Assembly: GCF_019443745.1 (NCBI RefSeq)
Contig: NZ_CP050948.1
Location: 4,158,001 to 4,222,000, forward strand
DNA: 64,000 bases
Origin: Iamia sp. SCSIO 61187
Lineage (GTDB): Bacteria > Actinomycetota > Acidimicrobiia > Acidimicrobiales > Iamiaceae
Direction: 5' to 3'
Shown piece by piece: positions 7,715 through 16,405 of the stretch (the first letter of the stretch is position 1; every line of letters begins with the position of its first letter). Below the pieces are notes generated by a model. That model made no database searches. It was not told the origin of the DNA and was given only the letters and a program-made list of their open reading frames with translations. The translations under genes were made by a program, and so were the position numbers.

Positions 7715-10700
7715 TCAGCCAGCCTCGGTCCTGCGGAACCGTGGTGGCCTGACGCGCTGAGGGTTCTGGGGGTGGTGGCGTCGGACCGGGATCGGGTTGC
7801 CGTCCTCGTCGAAGAGGCCTGAGGGGCGGACCCGTCGGCGTTCGAGCCGGCCGGCGAGCTGTTGGGTGCGGCCGTGGAGGCGGGTCCAGCCGTCGTGGCT
7901 GCTGCCGTTCTGGGTGCGCATGGCTGCCTCGCAGACGGCCAGGGCGGCACGTAGGTCGGTGGTACGGCCGGCGGCTGCGAGCTGGCCGGCGTAGGCGTCG
8001 GCGACGTCGGGGTGCCGGCACCCGAGGCTCCAGGCGGCCCGGACGACCTGGTCGGCGTGCTCGGGTAGGCCGATCGCCCGCCAGTGCCCGACGCAGGCCC
8101 ACAGGGCCGCATCTGCGACCGGGGTGAGCCCGTCGGCGGTCCAGGTGGTGAACACGCCGACCATCGCCCGCTTGCCGGTGACCCCGAGGAACCCCTTCGC
8201 CGTCTGGGCGGGGTCGGAGAGGGCGGCAGGGCCGATCGTGTCAGCCCACGTGTCGAGCGGGCACGGCTCGCGGCCCCGGCAGGTCGGGCACCGGTCGCTG
8301 TCCCCGCAGCGGCCCAACGGGGCCAGGAGGGGGAGCCAGTGGTGGGCCCAGGCGATGAACGCCCGGCGGTCAGCGAGCCGCCCGGACGGCATGGGCGGCA
8401 GGTCCGGCAAGAGCGGGAGCAGAGCGCCGAGGACCGTGGCGGCCCCGGGTGTGTCGCCGGCGGTGCAGCGGTCGGCGAGGACGGCTTCGAGCTCGGCGAT
8501 GAGCACGGGTGCTGGCGGTCTGGCGTTGGCGACCCGGTCGTCGAGGTTGCGGCAACGGAGGGTGGCGCACTCGCCGACCGCGGTGCGCCACTCGGCCAGC
8601 ATGTTCGGCCCGGCCCGGGCCGACAGGATCACGGCGTGGCCGGCGACGTGCTCCGGTGGGAGCACCTTGGAGCGGACCCGTCGGAGCAGCTGGGAGGCGG
8701 TGACGGCCTTGACGGTGAGGGTCGTCGTGGTCCCGGAGACCGCTGTGAGCAGGGCGGTGAAGTCCCGTTCGCCGTGGCGGGCGGCGGTGTTGAGGAGCTC
8801 GACGGCTGCCTCGGCGCAGACGAGCGCATCGGCGAGGGCGTCGTGGGGTCGGTCGTTGGTCAGCCCGAGTGCGTCGGCGAGGGCGGCGAGGCTGCCGCCG
8901 GTGGGCTTGACGCCGACCGTCTGGGCGAGCCGGCCGCCGGTGTCGAGGATCGGGAGCTCGGGGAGCTGCTGGCCGATGCGCTGGTACTCGGCCCGCAGGA
9001 CCCCGGCGTCGAAGCCGACGTTGTGGGCGACGAACACGAGCTGCTCGTCGTCGGCGGCGGTGAGCGCACCCCGCAGGTTGTCGGCGATCGCAGCGAAGCT
9101 CGGTTCGCCGTGAAGGTGCTCCTCGGTCAGACGGTGGAACTGGGCGGAGCCGGCGTCGACGGCCATGTCGGGGTCGACGAGGGTCTGCCACTTCCCTCGG
9201 ACGAGGCCGGCCCGGGCGGTCACGACGCCGACGGACACGACCCGCAGCTCGTTGCCGTCGGTGACGGTCTCGACGTCGACGACGGCCAGGCGGACCCCGG
9301 CCCACAAGGCGGCCACCGCAGCTGCGTCGCTGCTGGCCGCGTTGGCCCGGAGCAGGGCTGCGACCTCCTCGGGGTGGTCGAAGGCGCCGTGGTGGGCGGC
9401 AACGGTCAGGTCGAACAGGAGGTTCGTGCGCTCGAGGTTGGCGAACGCTGTGCGGCGCATCGCCATCAGGGGCTTCACGTGCTTGGCGATCAGGGTCTCG
9501 AGGCCGCCGGTCGACACGGGCACGAGCGGGTACCGGTTGAGGTCGTCGATCACCGCTGCGAAGCGGGCCTCGTTGTTGCGGCGCTGCGTGCCGATCTTGT
9601 CGAGCGGCAGCTTCCGGGCGACGACGGCGGCTTCGAGCTCGTCCCACCACGCCGACCAGGAGGCGGCGTCGGTGAGGGCCGCAGAGCCGTGGTGGAGCTT
9701 GCGCATGTGCTCGGCGATCGGCGGGATCAACTGGGGGCCGTGGCCGATGACAGCCTTGGCGCCGGCGGTGCCGGCGAGGGCGAGCTCGATGCGCTGGCCG
9801 AGGTGCCACATCGACGGGATGAACTTCGTGCGGGCCGGATCGAAGTGCCTCTCGACCGCAGCGATGATCCCGGTCCCGGCGTCGGCGACGACGAAGTCCG
9901 GGGCGTAGCCGAGCTCGTCGAACAGGAGCCGCCACGCCGGCGTGTTCGACTTCGCCATGGCCCGCACCAGGCGCAGCCGCGCCGCCGGCCCCACGGGGCC
10001 CCAGGCCGTCTCGGCCAGGGCGAGGGCGTAGAAGCCGGCGTCCCGCCGCTTGGTCTTCTGGCCGATCTCGGCGCCGTAGACCGGTACGTCGTCGACGAGG
10101 ACGACCTGCGGCTGCTCGAGGACCTCCCCGTTCGCCCACTGCTCGTCGAGCCGGGCCCGCTCGACGCAGGCGGCGTCCCGGAGCCGGGCGTCGATCGGGT
10201 CGTAGATGACCGGCGAGAACGCCTCCACCCAGTCGGCCCCGATGTGCCAGGCGTTCCGGGCCGCCTTCGCTGCGGCGCTCGTCTTCCTCGGCGTCGGCGT
10301 CGGGGCGATCGGGGCGAACGGATCCTCCTCAGGCTCCGGTCCGGCGCTCGAGGAGGTCTGGGTCCGGGAGGTGCCCGTGACCCGGTGGGCCCACCGGCCC
10401 GTCTCGGCGTAGGACATGCCGCCCGCCATGAGCTCGAGGCCCCGGACGACGACCCGGGTCGACCAGGTGTGCCGTCGGGCCACCGCGGTGTCGCCCCGGT
10501 GGACCCCACGAACCTCCTCGCACGCCTCGCACTGCTCGGCCCCTTCGTGCACGTGGTCCCGGGGGAGCACCGGCGTGAACACGTGGAACTTGGTGCCGTC
10601 GGCCGGGGTGCAGCGGTACCGCTGGCGCCGCTTCGCCGTCGAGGTGGCGTAGGTCCCCGCCCGCACGACCTTCGACCCCGGGTGGGCCGGACACGCCGGC

Positions 10701-10912
10701 GGCGGCGTCCAGCGCGCTGCGAGCACCGCCTGGTCGGCGACGACGGTGACCGTGAACCGGTGCGGGGCTCCTACCGCCGGCGTGCACTGGTAGCGGCGCT
10801 GCTGGCCCTTGGCGCTCTGGCGGGTCCCTCTCGCCACGACATGGCTCTCCGGGTGCTCAAGGCACCTCGCTACCTCGACGAACCGACGGCGGCCCGAGCC
10901 TGTTCCGCCCAA
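7715..10912 (-). CDS. DDE transposase fused to a DEDDh 3'-5' exonuclease
   Basis: 1065 residues, one unbroken frame with a TTG start 47 bp inside the right end. Order: duplicated zinc modules at 17-45 and 74-103 (each C-x2-HP...RY[QR]CTP), a further CEAC (128-131), an HTH-like helix pair (MSYAETGRWAHRVTG, 166-180), then a DDE core with VVLVDDVPVYG (Asp274/275), FVVADAGTG (Asp344) and STGGLETLIAKHVKPLM (Glu472). From about 540 follows a complete DnaQ-like domain: VVDVET (Asp546, Glu548), FVAHNVGFDAGVL (Asp635) and RPHDALADAL (His690, Asp695). Residues 740-1065 are mostly helical with a zinc cluster CGDSDRCPTCRGREPC (869-884). The N-terminal half resembles transposase-like proteins common in actinobacteria; the C-terminal half resembles stand-alone actinobacterial DEDDh exonucleases. 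A natural fusion of both in one transposon protein is the unusual point. No internal stop or frameshift. Confidence 0.85.
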   Translation of the reverse strand: MGGTGSGRRRFVEVARCLEHPESHVVARGTRQSAKGQQRRYQCTPAVGAPHRFTVTVVADQAVLAARWTPPPACPAHPGSKVVRAGTYATSTAKRRQRYRCTPADGTKFHVFTPVLPRDHVHEGAEQCEACEEVRGVHRGDTAVARRHTWSTRVVVRGLELMAGGMSYAETGRWAHRVTGTSRTQTSSSAGPEPEEDPFAPIAPTPTPRKTSAAAKAARNAWHIGADWVEAFSPVIYDPIDARLRDAACVERARLDEQWANGEVLEQPQVVLVDDVPVYGAEIGQKTKRRDAGFYALALAETAWGPVGPAARLRLVRAMAKSNTPAWRLLFDELGYAPDFVVADAGTGIIAAVERHFDPARTKFIPSMWHLGQRIELALAGTAGAKAVIGHGPQLIPPIAEHMRKLHHGSAALTDAASWSAWWDELEAAVVARKLPLDKIGTQRRNNEARFAAVIDDLNRYPLVPVSTGGLETLIAKHVKPLMAMRRTAFANLERTNLLFDLTVAAHHGAFDHPEEVAALLRANAASSDAAAVAALWAGVRLAVVDVETVTDGNELRVVSVGVVTARAGLVRGKWQTLVDPDMAVDAGSAQFHRLTEEHLHGEPSFAAIADNLRGALTAADDEQLVFVAHNVGFDAGVLRAEYQRIGQQLPELPILDTGGRLAQTVGVKPTGGSLAALADALGLTNDRPHDALADALVCAEAAVELLNTAARHGERDFTALLTAVSGTTTTLTVKAVTASQLLRRVRSKVLPPEHVAGHAVILSARAGPNMLAEWRTAVGECATLRCRNLDDRVANARPPAPVLIAELEAVLADRCTAGDTPGAATVLGALLPLLPDLPPMPSGRLADRRAFIAWAHHWLPLLAPLGRCGDSDRCPTCRGREPCPLDTWADTIGPAALSDPAQTAKGFLGVTGKRAMVGVFTTWTADGLTPVADAALWACVGHWRAIGLPEHADQVVRAAWSLGCRHPDVADAYAGQLAAAGRTTDLRAALAVCEAAMRTQNGSSHDGWTRLHGRTQQLAGRLERRRVRPSGLFDEDGNPIPVRRHHPQNPQRVRPPRFRRTEAG

Positions 10913-10921
10913 GGGGGCTTA

Positions 10922-10959
10922 TTCTAAGACCCACCTGGGACATCTTGCTGCCGAACTCA
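10922..10959 (-). repeat. Right terminal inverted repeat
   Basis: Reverse complement of the left end: 19-bp outer block (10941-10959) exact, inner 11-bp block (10922-10932) exact, separated by 8 instead of 7 bases. Followed at once by the second copy of the 8-bp target duplication. The transposase start codon lies 10 bp further in, so promoter elements must sit in or across this repeat. Confidence 0.9.
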
Positions 10960-11031
10960 CCTCGGCCTGAGGGCGGGGCGGGCGCCGCCGAGCGGGGTCC
11001 CGCGCAGCACCCCCCACGGCCGTCCCAGCCC

Positions 11032-12369
11032 TCATTCCAGGTCGTCCGAGATCTGCGTCAGGAAGCACGTCCCGCCGAACTCCTCCTTCTGCGGGCTGCT
11101 GAAGTAGTCGGTCGCCGGCGTCCTGCTGGCCGTCTGGGTCTCCTCGTCGAACTCCCAGGGCCCGATCCACACCTGCTCCGAGCCCGTCTTGCAGTCCGGG
11201 GCCATGGAGATGATCGGAGGGGTGACCCCGACCTCGAAGTCCTCGACCCCTTGGATCCACTCGTTGAGGCCGTCTCTGGTGATCTGATCCCCCTGCTCCT
11301 CGAGGGCGGCGACCAACAGCTTCGCGCCGGCCCAGTAGCCCAACATGGCCGGCGACTCGAGGTGTCCCGGAACGGCCAGCTCAGGGGCAACGGCCCTGAC
11401 CGCCTCGATGTACTCCTCGTGGGCGGAAGTCAGCTCCCGGGGTGCACCGGTGGTCGGCTGGTCTCCGTTGGACCCACCCCAGACGCCGTCGATCGATGGA
11501 CCGGCGATCGTCGCGATCTCGGGGACGCTGGCCGGCCAACCGCCCCAGCCGATGTCCGGCTTCCACCCCTGGCGCTCGGCGGCCTGCACGCACAAGAAGA
11601 AGGCCGCCGACTGGAAGTCCCACCAGTCGACGTCGAGCTCTCGCACCTTCGCCAGGAGGCTGTCACAGCTGCCGGACTCGAGGGAGTATGGGTCCGTCGT
11701 GACCACCTCGGCGCCCGCGTTCTCCCACGACTCCTCGATGAAGGGCACGTAGGAGCTGATGTCGATGAAGGTGTTGTCGTACATCACGGCCACCTTCATG
11801 TCTTCCTCGAGGATGCCCTGGTCATCGAGCCCGGCGATGGTCTCCTGGGTCCACAGGAGGGCGTTGCCGACGACCGGGTAGATGGTCGGGTAGCGAGATG
11901 AGAAGGCCTTCGGTGAGACACCGAACACCAGGGTCGGGATCTCCCTCTCGGTCAGGTAGTCGATAGCACCATCGGCGAAGCCGGTGATGAGAGCGATCAC
12001 CTCGTCCTGTTCCACCAACCGTCTGAAGTTGGCAAGGAGCTGCGAGGCATCGGCCCGGTCGTCGTAGGTGATGAGCTCGAGCTGGCGACCGTTCACGCCT
12101 CCGGCCTCGTTGATCATCTCGAAGTAGGCCCGGATGGCCCCGACGACCTCGTCACCGAGGAAGCCGGTCGGTCCCGAGAGAGTGATGCTGGCCCCGAGAC
12201 GGATCGTGGTGTCGGTGACCCCCGGGTCCGAAGGTCCCTCGGCGCCGGGCCCGTCCGTCGAACCCCCGCCCGCGGCCTGGGGGGGGTCGGACACGTTGCG
12301 GGCGCCACAGGCCGACATCACCAGCACGGCGACGACGAGAACCGCACGCAACGGATGGGTCTTCTTCAT
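11032..12369 (-). CDS. ABC transporter substrate-binding lipoprotein (LivK-like)
   Basis: 445 residues. Lipoprotein signal peptide: basic start MKKTHPLR, hydrophobic core, lipobox VMSAC with lipidated Cys about residue 21. The mature part is a type I periplasmic binding protein of the branched-chain amino acid/amide class (IRLGASITLSGPTGFLGDEVVGAIRAYFEMINEAGGVNGRQ). It would capture the substrate outside the membrane for the permease encoded upstream. The start overlaps the stop of the LivF gene by 4 bp, last gene of the five-gene operon. Genuine substrates of actinobacterial paralogues include amino acids, amides, urea and aromatic acids; the sequence does not choose. Confidence 0.9.
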   Translation of the reverse strand: MKKTHPLRAVLVVAVLVMSACGARNVSDPPQAAGGGSTDGPGAEGPSDPGVTDTTIRLGASITLSGPTGFLGDEVVGAIRAYFEMINEAGGVNGRQLELITYDDRADASQLLANFRRLVEQDEVIALITGFADGAIDYLTEREIPTLVFGVSPKAFSSRYPTIYPVVGNALLWTQETIAGLDDQGILEEDMKVAVMYDNTFIDISSYVPFIEESWENAGAEVVTTDPYSLESGSCDSLLAKVRELDVDWWDFQSAAFFLCVQAAERQGWKPDIGWGGWPASVPEIATIAGPSIDGVWGGSNGDQPTTGAPRELTSAHEEYIEAVRAVAPELAVPGHLESPAMLGYWAGAKLLVAALEEQGDQITRDGLNEWIQGVEDFEVGVTPPIISMAPDCKTGSEQVWIGPWEFDEETQTASRTPATDYFSSPQKEEFGGTCFLTQISDDLE

Positions 12370-13166
12370 CGGTCAGCTCCTTCGGGGGTGGACAGGTACG
12401 CATCGACGAGCTCTCGTGATGCGGCGATCTCTTCGGCCGGGCCCGACAGCACGCTCGTGCCGTTCTCGATGACCACGCAACGGTCGGCGGCGGCGAGGGC
12501 CACATCGGCGTACTGCTCGACGACGACGATGGTCAGCCCCGAGGTCATCAGGCGCTGAAGCACCTCGTAGATCGCCTCGACCATGATGGGAGCCAGTCCC
12601 AGCGACGGTTCGTCGATGAGCAGGAGGCTCGGGTCCGCCAGCAGGCCCCGCGCCACCGCGACCATCTGCTGCTCGCCGCCGGAGAGGGTGCCGGCACGCT
12701 GGTCGAGGCGCTCGCGCACCCGTGGGAGCGACTCGGTCACTCGCTCGATCTCGTCGGCGAGCACGCGGCGCCGCAGGCGTCGGTGGTACCCGCCCATGGC
12801 CAGGTTCTCCTGGACGGTGAGATCCGCGAAGAGGTGGCGACCCTCGGGCACCAGGATCAGTCCGAGCCGGACCCGACGCTCGGGGCCCAGACCGGTGACG
12901 TCACGGCCGGCCAGCTGCACGGTCCCGCCCTGGCTGGCGACGGTGCCCGCCAACGTGCGCAGGCTCGTCGTCTTCCCGGCGCCGTTGCGGCCGAGGATGG
13001 CCACCATCTCGCCGCGTCCGACACGCAGGTCGAGGTCGCGCACCACCTGGACCTCACCGAAGCCGGCGCGAAGCCCCTCCACCAGGAGCAGGTCGTCCAC
13101 GGTGTCGACCGCGCCGGGCGGGTCGGTGATGGCGTCCCGGGGTGTGTCGGCCGGCACGCCCGTCAT
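12366..13166 (-). CDS. livF: ABC transporter ATP-binding protein, LivF type
   Basis: 266 residues from ATG 13166, which overlaps the stop of the LivG gene (ATGA). Walker A GRNGAGKTT, signature LSGGEQQM, Walker B LLLIDEPS and the H-loop region VVVEQY are all intact; LVPEGRHLFADLTVQENL is typical of LivF. It pairs with LivG to power the fused permease. The gene also overlaps the binding-protein gene by 4 bp, so all parts are translationally coupled. Confidence 0.92.
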   Translation of the reverse strand: MTGVPADTPRDAITDPPGAVDTVDDLLLVEGLRAGFGEVQVVRDLDLRVGRGEMVAILGRNGAGKTTSLRTLAGTVASQGGTVQLAGRDVTGLGPERRVRLGLILVPEGRHLFADLTVQENLAMGGYHRRLRRRVLADEIERVTESLPRVRERLDQRAGTLSGGEQQMVAVARGLLADPSLLLIDEPSLGLAPIMVEAIYEVLQRLMTSGLTIVVVEQYADVALAAADRCVVIENGTSVLSGPAEEIAASRELVDAYLSTPEGADR

Positions 13167-13966
13167 GCCAAGGTCCCTGCACCGAGGTACGCGGCGGCAA
13201 CCTGTGGGTCGGCCAGGACTGCGTCGGTGGGGCCGCTGGTCAGCACCCGACCGAGGTCGAGCACCGTCGTCTCCTGGGCCAACGACCGCACCACCGACAT
13301 GTCGTGCTCGACCAGCAGCACCGTCACGCCGAGCTCGGAGCACGCTCGGCGCACGATGTCGGCCAGCGTGGCCGTCTCACCGGCTCCCATGCCGGCCGAA
13401 GGCTCGTCGAGCAGCATGAGACGAGGACCGAGGGCAAGGGCTCGGGCCAGCTCCACGCGCCGCCGATCGCCATAGGGCAGCTCCCCGGCGGGACGGTGCG
13501 CGACGCCGGCCAGCCCCACGAAGCCGAGGGCGGCCCGGGCCAGCTCGCGGATCTCCCGGTCTTCGCGTCGCGCTCGGCGCGTCTGGAGCAACGCGCCCGG
13601 CAGGCCTGTGCACCGGAACCGGCCGAGGCCGACCGCGACGTTGTCGAGCGCGCTGAGGTCGGCCACCAGCGACAGGTTCTGGAACGTCCGGCCCAATCCC
13701 AGGCGGGCCCGCCGCCGGGTTCCCAGGGCCGTCAGGTCGGTCCCGTCGAGGAGGACCTGGCCGCTGGTGGGGCGCACCGTGCCGGCGATGACGTTGAACA
13801 GCGTGGTCTTGCCGGCTCCGTTGGGCCCGACCAGCGCGGCGACGTGGCCGGCGGCGACGGCGAGTGACACCCCGTCGTTGGCGACCAGGCCCCCGAAGCG
13901 CACGGTGACATCACGCACGGCGAGGAGCGGCGCCCCGGCCGTGGACTCCGAGGCAGGGGCGGTCAC
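13163..13966 (-). CDS. livG: ABC transporter ATP-binding protein, LivG type
   Basis: 267 residues. Walker A GPNGAGKTT, Q-loop in GLGRTFQNLSL, the LivG-type signature LPYGDRRRVELARAL, Walker B RLMLLDEPSAGM and switch VEHDMSVV are seen. It forms the heterodimeric ATPase with the LivF gene that overlaps its 3' end. The start overlaps the end of the small membrane protein gene upstream by 4 bp. Confidence 0.92.
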   Translation of the reverse strand: MTAPASESTAGAPLLAVRDVTVRFGGLVANDGVSLAVAAGHVAALVGPNGAGKTTLFNVIAGTVRPTSGQVLLDGTDLTALGTRRRARLGLGRTFQNLSLVADLSALDNVAVGLGRFRCTGLPGALLQTRRARREDREIRELARAALGFVGLAGVAHRPAGELPYGDRRRVELARALALGPRLMLLDEPSAGMGAGETATLADIVRRACSELGVTVLLVEHDMSVVRSLAQETTVLDLGRVLTSGPTDAVLADPQVAAAYLGAGTLA

Positions 13967-14385
13967 CTGGGACCCACGCTCCCAGCCGGTGCGTCGAGAT
14001 CCTTGCCCAACGGGACCTCCGACGGCGGGGGACCGGATGGCTCGGCCGTCGGGCCGGACTCCAGCCAGCCCAGGAGAGCGTCGAAGCGGGCCTGGAGGTG
14101 GCGGACCTCGGCTCGGTCCTTCTCGTGCTCGGTCCTGATCAGCAGCGCGGCCCCGCAGAGGACCAGGCTGAGGCCGGGTGCGGTACCTGAGGCGAGGTAG
14201 GGGAGCTGGCGTCCGGGATCGGTGGAGTCGGACGCTCCCCAGTAGCCCACGAAGAGCAGGGCGGCGCCGATCGCGACCAGCGCCCAGGGCAACGAGCCAC
14301 GCCGCCGGGGACGGGGCGCGACATCGTCCTTGTCTCGCACCTCACCGCGAGAGAGAGGATGATCCTGAAGGGTGTCGCTGGTCAT
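13963..14385 (-). CDS. Small two-TM membrane protein in the liv operon
   Basis: 140 residues, not recognised. Basic N-terminal tail (RPRRRGSLPW), two predicted membrane helices (ALVAIGAALLFVGYWGAS and PGLSLVLCGAALLI), then a charged helix (EHEKDRAEVRHLQARFDALLGWLE) that could form a coiled coil, and a Pro-rich end. It overlaps both the permease gene upstream and LivG downstream by 4 bp, so it is made with the transporter and may help assembly or coupling. I know of no such standard subunit in Liv transporters. Confidence 0.75.
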   Translation of the reverse strand: MTSDTLQDHPLSRGEVRDKDDVAPRPRRRGSLPWALVAIGAALLFVGYWGASDSTDPGRQLPYLASGTAPGLSLVLCGAALLIRTEHEKDRAEVRHLQARFDALLGWLESGPTAEPSGPPPSEVPLGKDLDAPAGSVGPR

Positions 14386-16364
14386 GGGAGCCTCTCTGGG
14401 CGCACGGGGCGTCGGTGCGCGGCGAACGCCGCGACGGCCGCAGGGGTTGGGGGGGTGATACGAGCCAGACGGGCGCGCGCGATCCTTCCGGCTTCGACTC
14501 GTCGGTCGTCTCGCACCTCCGCCGCCCCCCCGAGGTGGAACATCGACGCCAGTCCGGCGGGCCGGACCGCCACCAACAAGATCACGGCGGCACCGGCGAC
14601 GATGTCCGGCACGGCGCTGGCGCTGCTCCCGGCGCGCACCTGGAGGAGCTGGGGCACCAGCCCGAAGGCCAACGCGGCCAGGATGGGCCCGCCGAGGGAG
14701 CGGAGGCCGCCGACGACGGTGTAGACGAGCAGCGACAGAGAGAGCAGCAGCGAGAAGTCGCGGGGGTTGATCCCGGACACCAGCACGGCGTAGAGGCCGC
14801 CGCCGAGCGTCGCCGTGAACGACGCCAGGAGGAAGGCGCCCATGCGGGTCCGACCGGCGCTCGCGCCGAAGCTGGTCACGGTGTCGGGGTCGTCGCGGGC
14901 GGCGAGCAGGAGGCTCCCGTGGGTCGATCGACGGACGTTGCCGGCCACGCCGAAGAGCACGAGGGCGACGCCCAGCATCACGAAGTAGACGGCGATGTCG
15001 CTGGAGAGGTCGATGCCGAGGAGGTCACCCCGGGGGAGGGAGCCGGGCAGCTCGCGCCATTCGAAGAGCCAGGCGGCGGCGGCGCCCGAGAAGACGAGGG
15101 AGGCCACCGCGAACTGCAGGCCACCCAACCTCAGCGCCGGGAGACCGGCGATGGCGCCCATGGCGGTGCCCGCCAAGGCGGACACCAGCAAGGCGGCGGC
15201 GAGCCCGAAGCCCCGATCGTCGACGAGGTAGGCGGTGCCGAACGCGCCGATGCCGACGTACGCGCCCTGCATGAGGCTCACCTGCCCGCCCCAGCCGGTG
15301 ATGATGACGATGCTGAGCACCTCGATGGCGAAGAAGACGGCCCGACCTCCGACGAAGGCCCAGTACGACGAGTTGGCCGGGACGGCGACGGCGATGACCG
15401 CACCCGCGGCGGCGATCGGGGCGGCAGCAGTGTGCCACCAGGAGACGAGGCCCGCCGGCACGGTGAGGCGCCCGGGGGGACGGGCGACGGGCTCGGGTCG
15501 GGCGCCGACCACCCACCGTCGTCGCAAGACGAGGATGGCCACGACGAACGCCATCGTCGCCAGCTCGGGCCCCCCGGGTGTCGACGATCGCGTGACCGTC
15601 ACGCTCTCCAGCACGCCGACGGAGAGCCCCCCGACGAAGGCGAGCCCGATCGATCCGAGCCCGCCCAGCAGCGCGCCAGCGAGGGACTTGGCCAGCAGGA
15701 GCGGGAAGGTGCCGACGCTGAGGAGCTGCAGCGGGGCAACGAGCACTCCCGCCGTGGATGCGAGAAACGCAGCCAACCCCCAGTTGAACTGAGCGATCCG
15801 GACCGGTGCGACGCCACAGAGACGGGCGGCCTCGCTGTCGGTGGCGGTGGCGCGCACCGCCGTCCCGAAGCGGGTCCGGTAGAGGAACACCGCCAAGGCG
15901 GCGGCGCTGACCGCCGCCGTGACGAGGACGGCCACCTGTTGGTAGCCGAACCTGGCATCTCCGATGCCCACGGTCTCGTCCGCCAGGAGCAGCGGGGCGG
16001 ACCGCGGTTCGAAGCCGTATCGCCACAACAGGGCCGACGTCGTCAGAGTGAGGACCGCGAGCGTGGCGATGAGACGGGTGGCGGGCGGGGCGCCTCGTAC
16101 CGGGCGGATGGCCAACCGTTCGACCACCAGACCGTAGGCGGTGGAGACGACGATGGCCGCCAGCGCGGCCAGTGGCTTGGGCCATCCCGTCTCCCCCACC
16201 TCGCCGGCGAGGTCGACGTAGACGAAGGCGCCCACCGCGGCGAACGACGCGTGGGCGAACGAGAGCACGCCCGTCGAGCGGAACATCAGCGTGATGCTCA
16301 CGGCGATCAGGGAGTACGCGCCGCCCGTGAACAGTCCGATCGCGATTGGCTCAAGTTCGAACAT
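14382..16364 (-). CDS. Fused LivH-LivM ABC permease
   Basis: 660 residues from ATG 16364 (MFELEPIAIGLFTGGAYSLIAVSITLMFRSTGVLSFAH, the usual LivH start). The first ~290 residues are LivH-like, ending GLGSIGLAFVGGLSVGVLESV; after a short cytoplasmic linker (RRRWVVGARPEPVARPPGR) the LivM half follows with GWGGQVSLMQGAYVGIGAFGTAYL and the coupling-helix segment AARDDPDTVTSFGASAGRTRMGAFLLASF. Permeases of this class usually come as two proteins; here both halves are in one chain, so the transporter needs only one permease polypeptide. A good promoter lies just upstream (16406-16435). Confidence 0.88.
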   Translation of the reverse strand: MFELEPIAIGLFTGGAYSLIAVSITLMFRSTGVLSFAHASFAAVGAFVYVDLAGEVGETGWPKPLAALAAIVVSTAYGLVVERLAIRPVRGAPPATRLIATLAVLTLTTSALLWRYGFEPRSAPLLLADETVGIGDARFGYQQVAVLVTAAVSAAALAVFLYRTRFGTAVRATATDSEAARLCGVAPVRIAQFNWGLAAFLASTAGVLVAPLQLLSVGTFPLLLAKSLAGALLGGLGSIGLAFVGGLSVGVLESVTVTRSSTPGGPELATMAFVVAILVLRRRWVVGARPEPVARPPGRLTVPAGLVSWWHTAAAPIAAAGAVIAVAVPANSSYWAFVGGRAVFFAIEVLSIVIITGWGGQVSLMQGAYVGIGAFGTAYLVDDRGFGLAAALLVSALAGTAMGAIAGLPALRLGGLQFAVASLVFSGAAAAWLFEWRELPGSLPRGDLLGIDLSSDIAVYFVMLGVALVLFGVAGNVRRSTHGSLLLAARDDPDTVTSFGASAGRTRMGAFLLASFTATLGGGLYAVLVSGINPRDFSLLLSLSLLVYTVVGGLRSLGGPILAALAFGLVPQLLQVRAGSSASAVPDIVAGAAVILLVAVRPAGLASMFHLGGAAEVRDDRRVEAGRIARARLARITPPTPAAVAAFAAHRRPVRPERLP

Positions 16365-16405
16365 CGCACGTCCAGGTCGTGGGGTCTCCAGGCGAGAAGA
16401 CGCAC

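Larger units (their letters stand above)
6512..10959. mobile_element. Complete 4448-bp transposable element with TIRs, 8-bp TSD, transposase-exonuclease fusion and passenger gene
   Basis: The left end starts TGAGTTCGGCAGCAAGATG (6512-6530) and the right end is its exact reverse complement (10941-10959). Inside both ends, after 7 and 8 unlike bases, comes a second matching block GGGTCTTAGAA (6538-6548 and 10922-10932), so the inverted repeat is about 37 bp with one indel. The flanks carry a perfect 8-bp direct repeat CCTCGGCC (6504-6511 and 10960-10967), the signature of insertion. Eight-base duplications are made by ISL3, IS66 and some other DDE families. The element holds the 1065-residue transposase-exonuclease on the minus strand, starting close to the right end, and a nucleotidyltransferase-fold gene on the plus strand. 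All catalytic residues of the fusion are present, so the element may be active. Confidence 0.9.

Noticed and set aside
8084-10927. 947-codon plus-strand frame opposite the transposase-exonuclease
   Set aside because: Antisense shadow: Gly/Val/Asp/Arg-rich and without motifs, whereas the minus strand has two intact active sites.
6512-10959. Cas1-like or casposon system because of the DnaQ domain
   Set aside because: There is no Cas1 fold; the integrase part is a DDE transposase and there is no polymerase.
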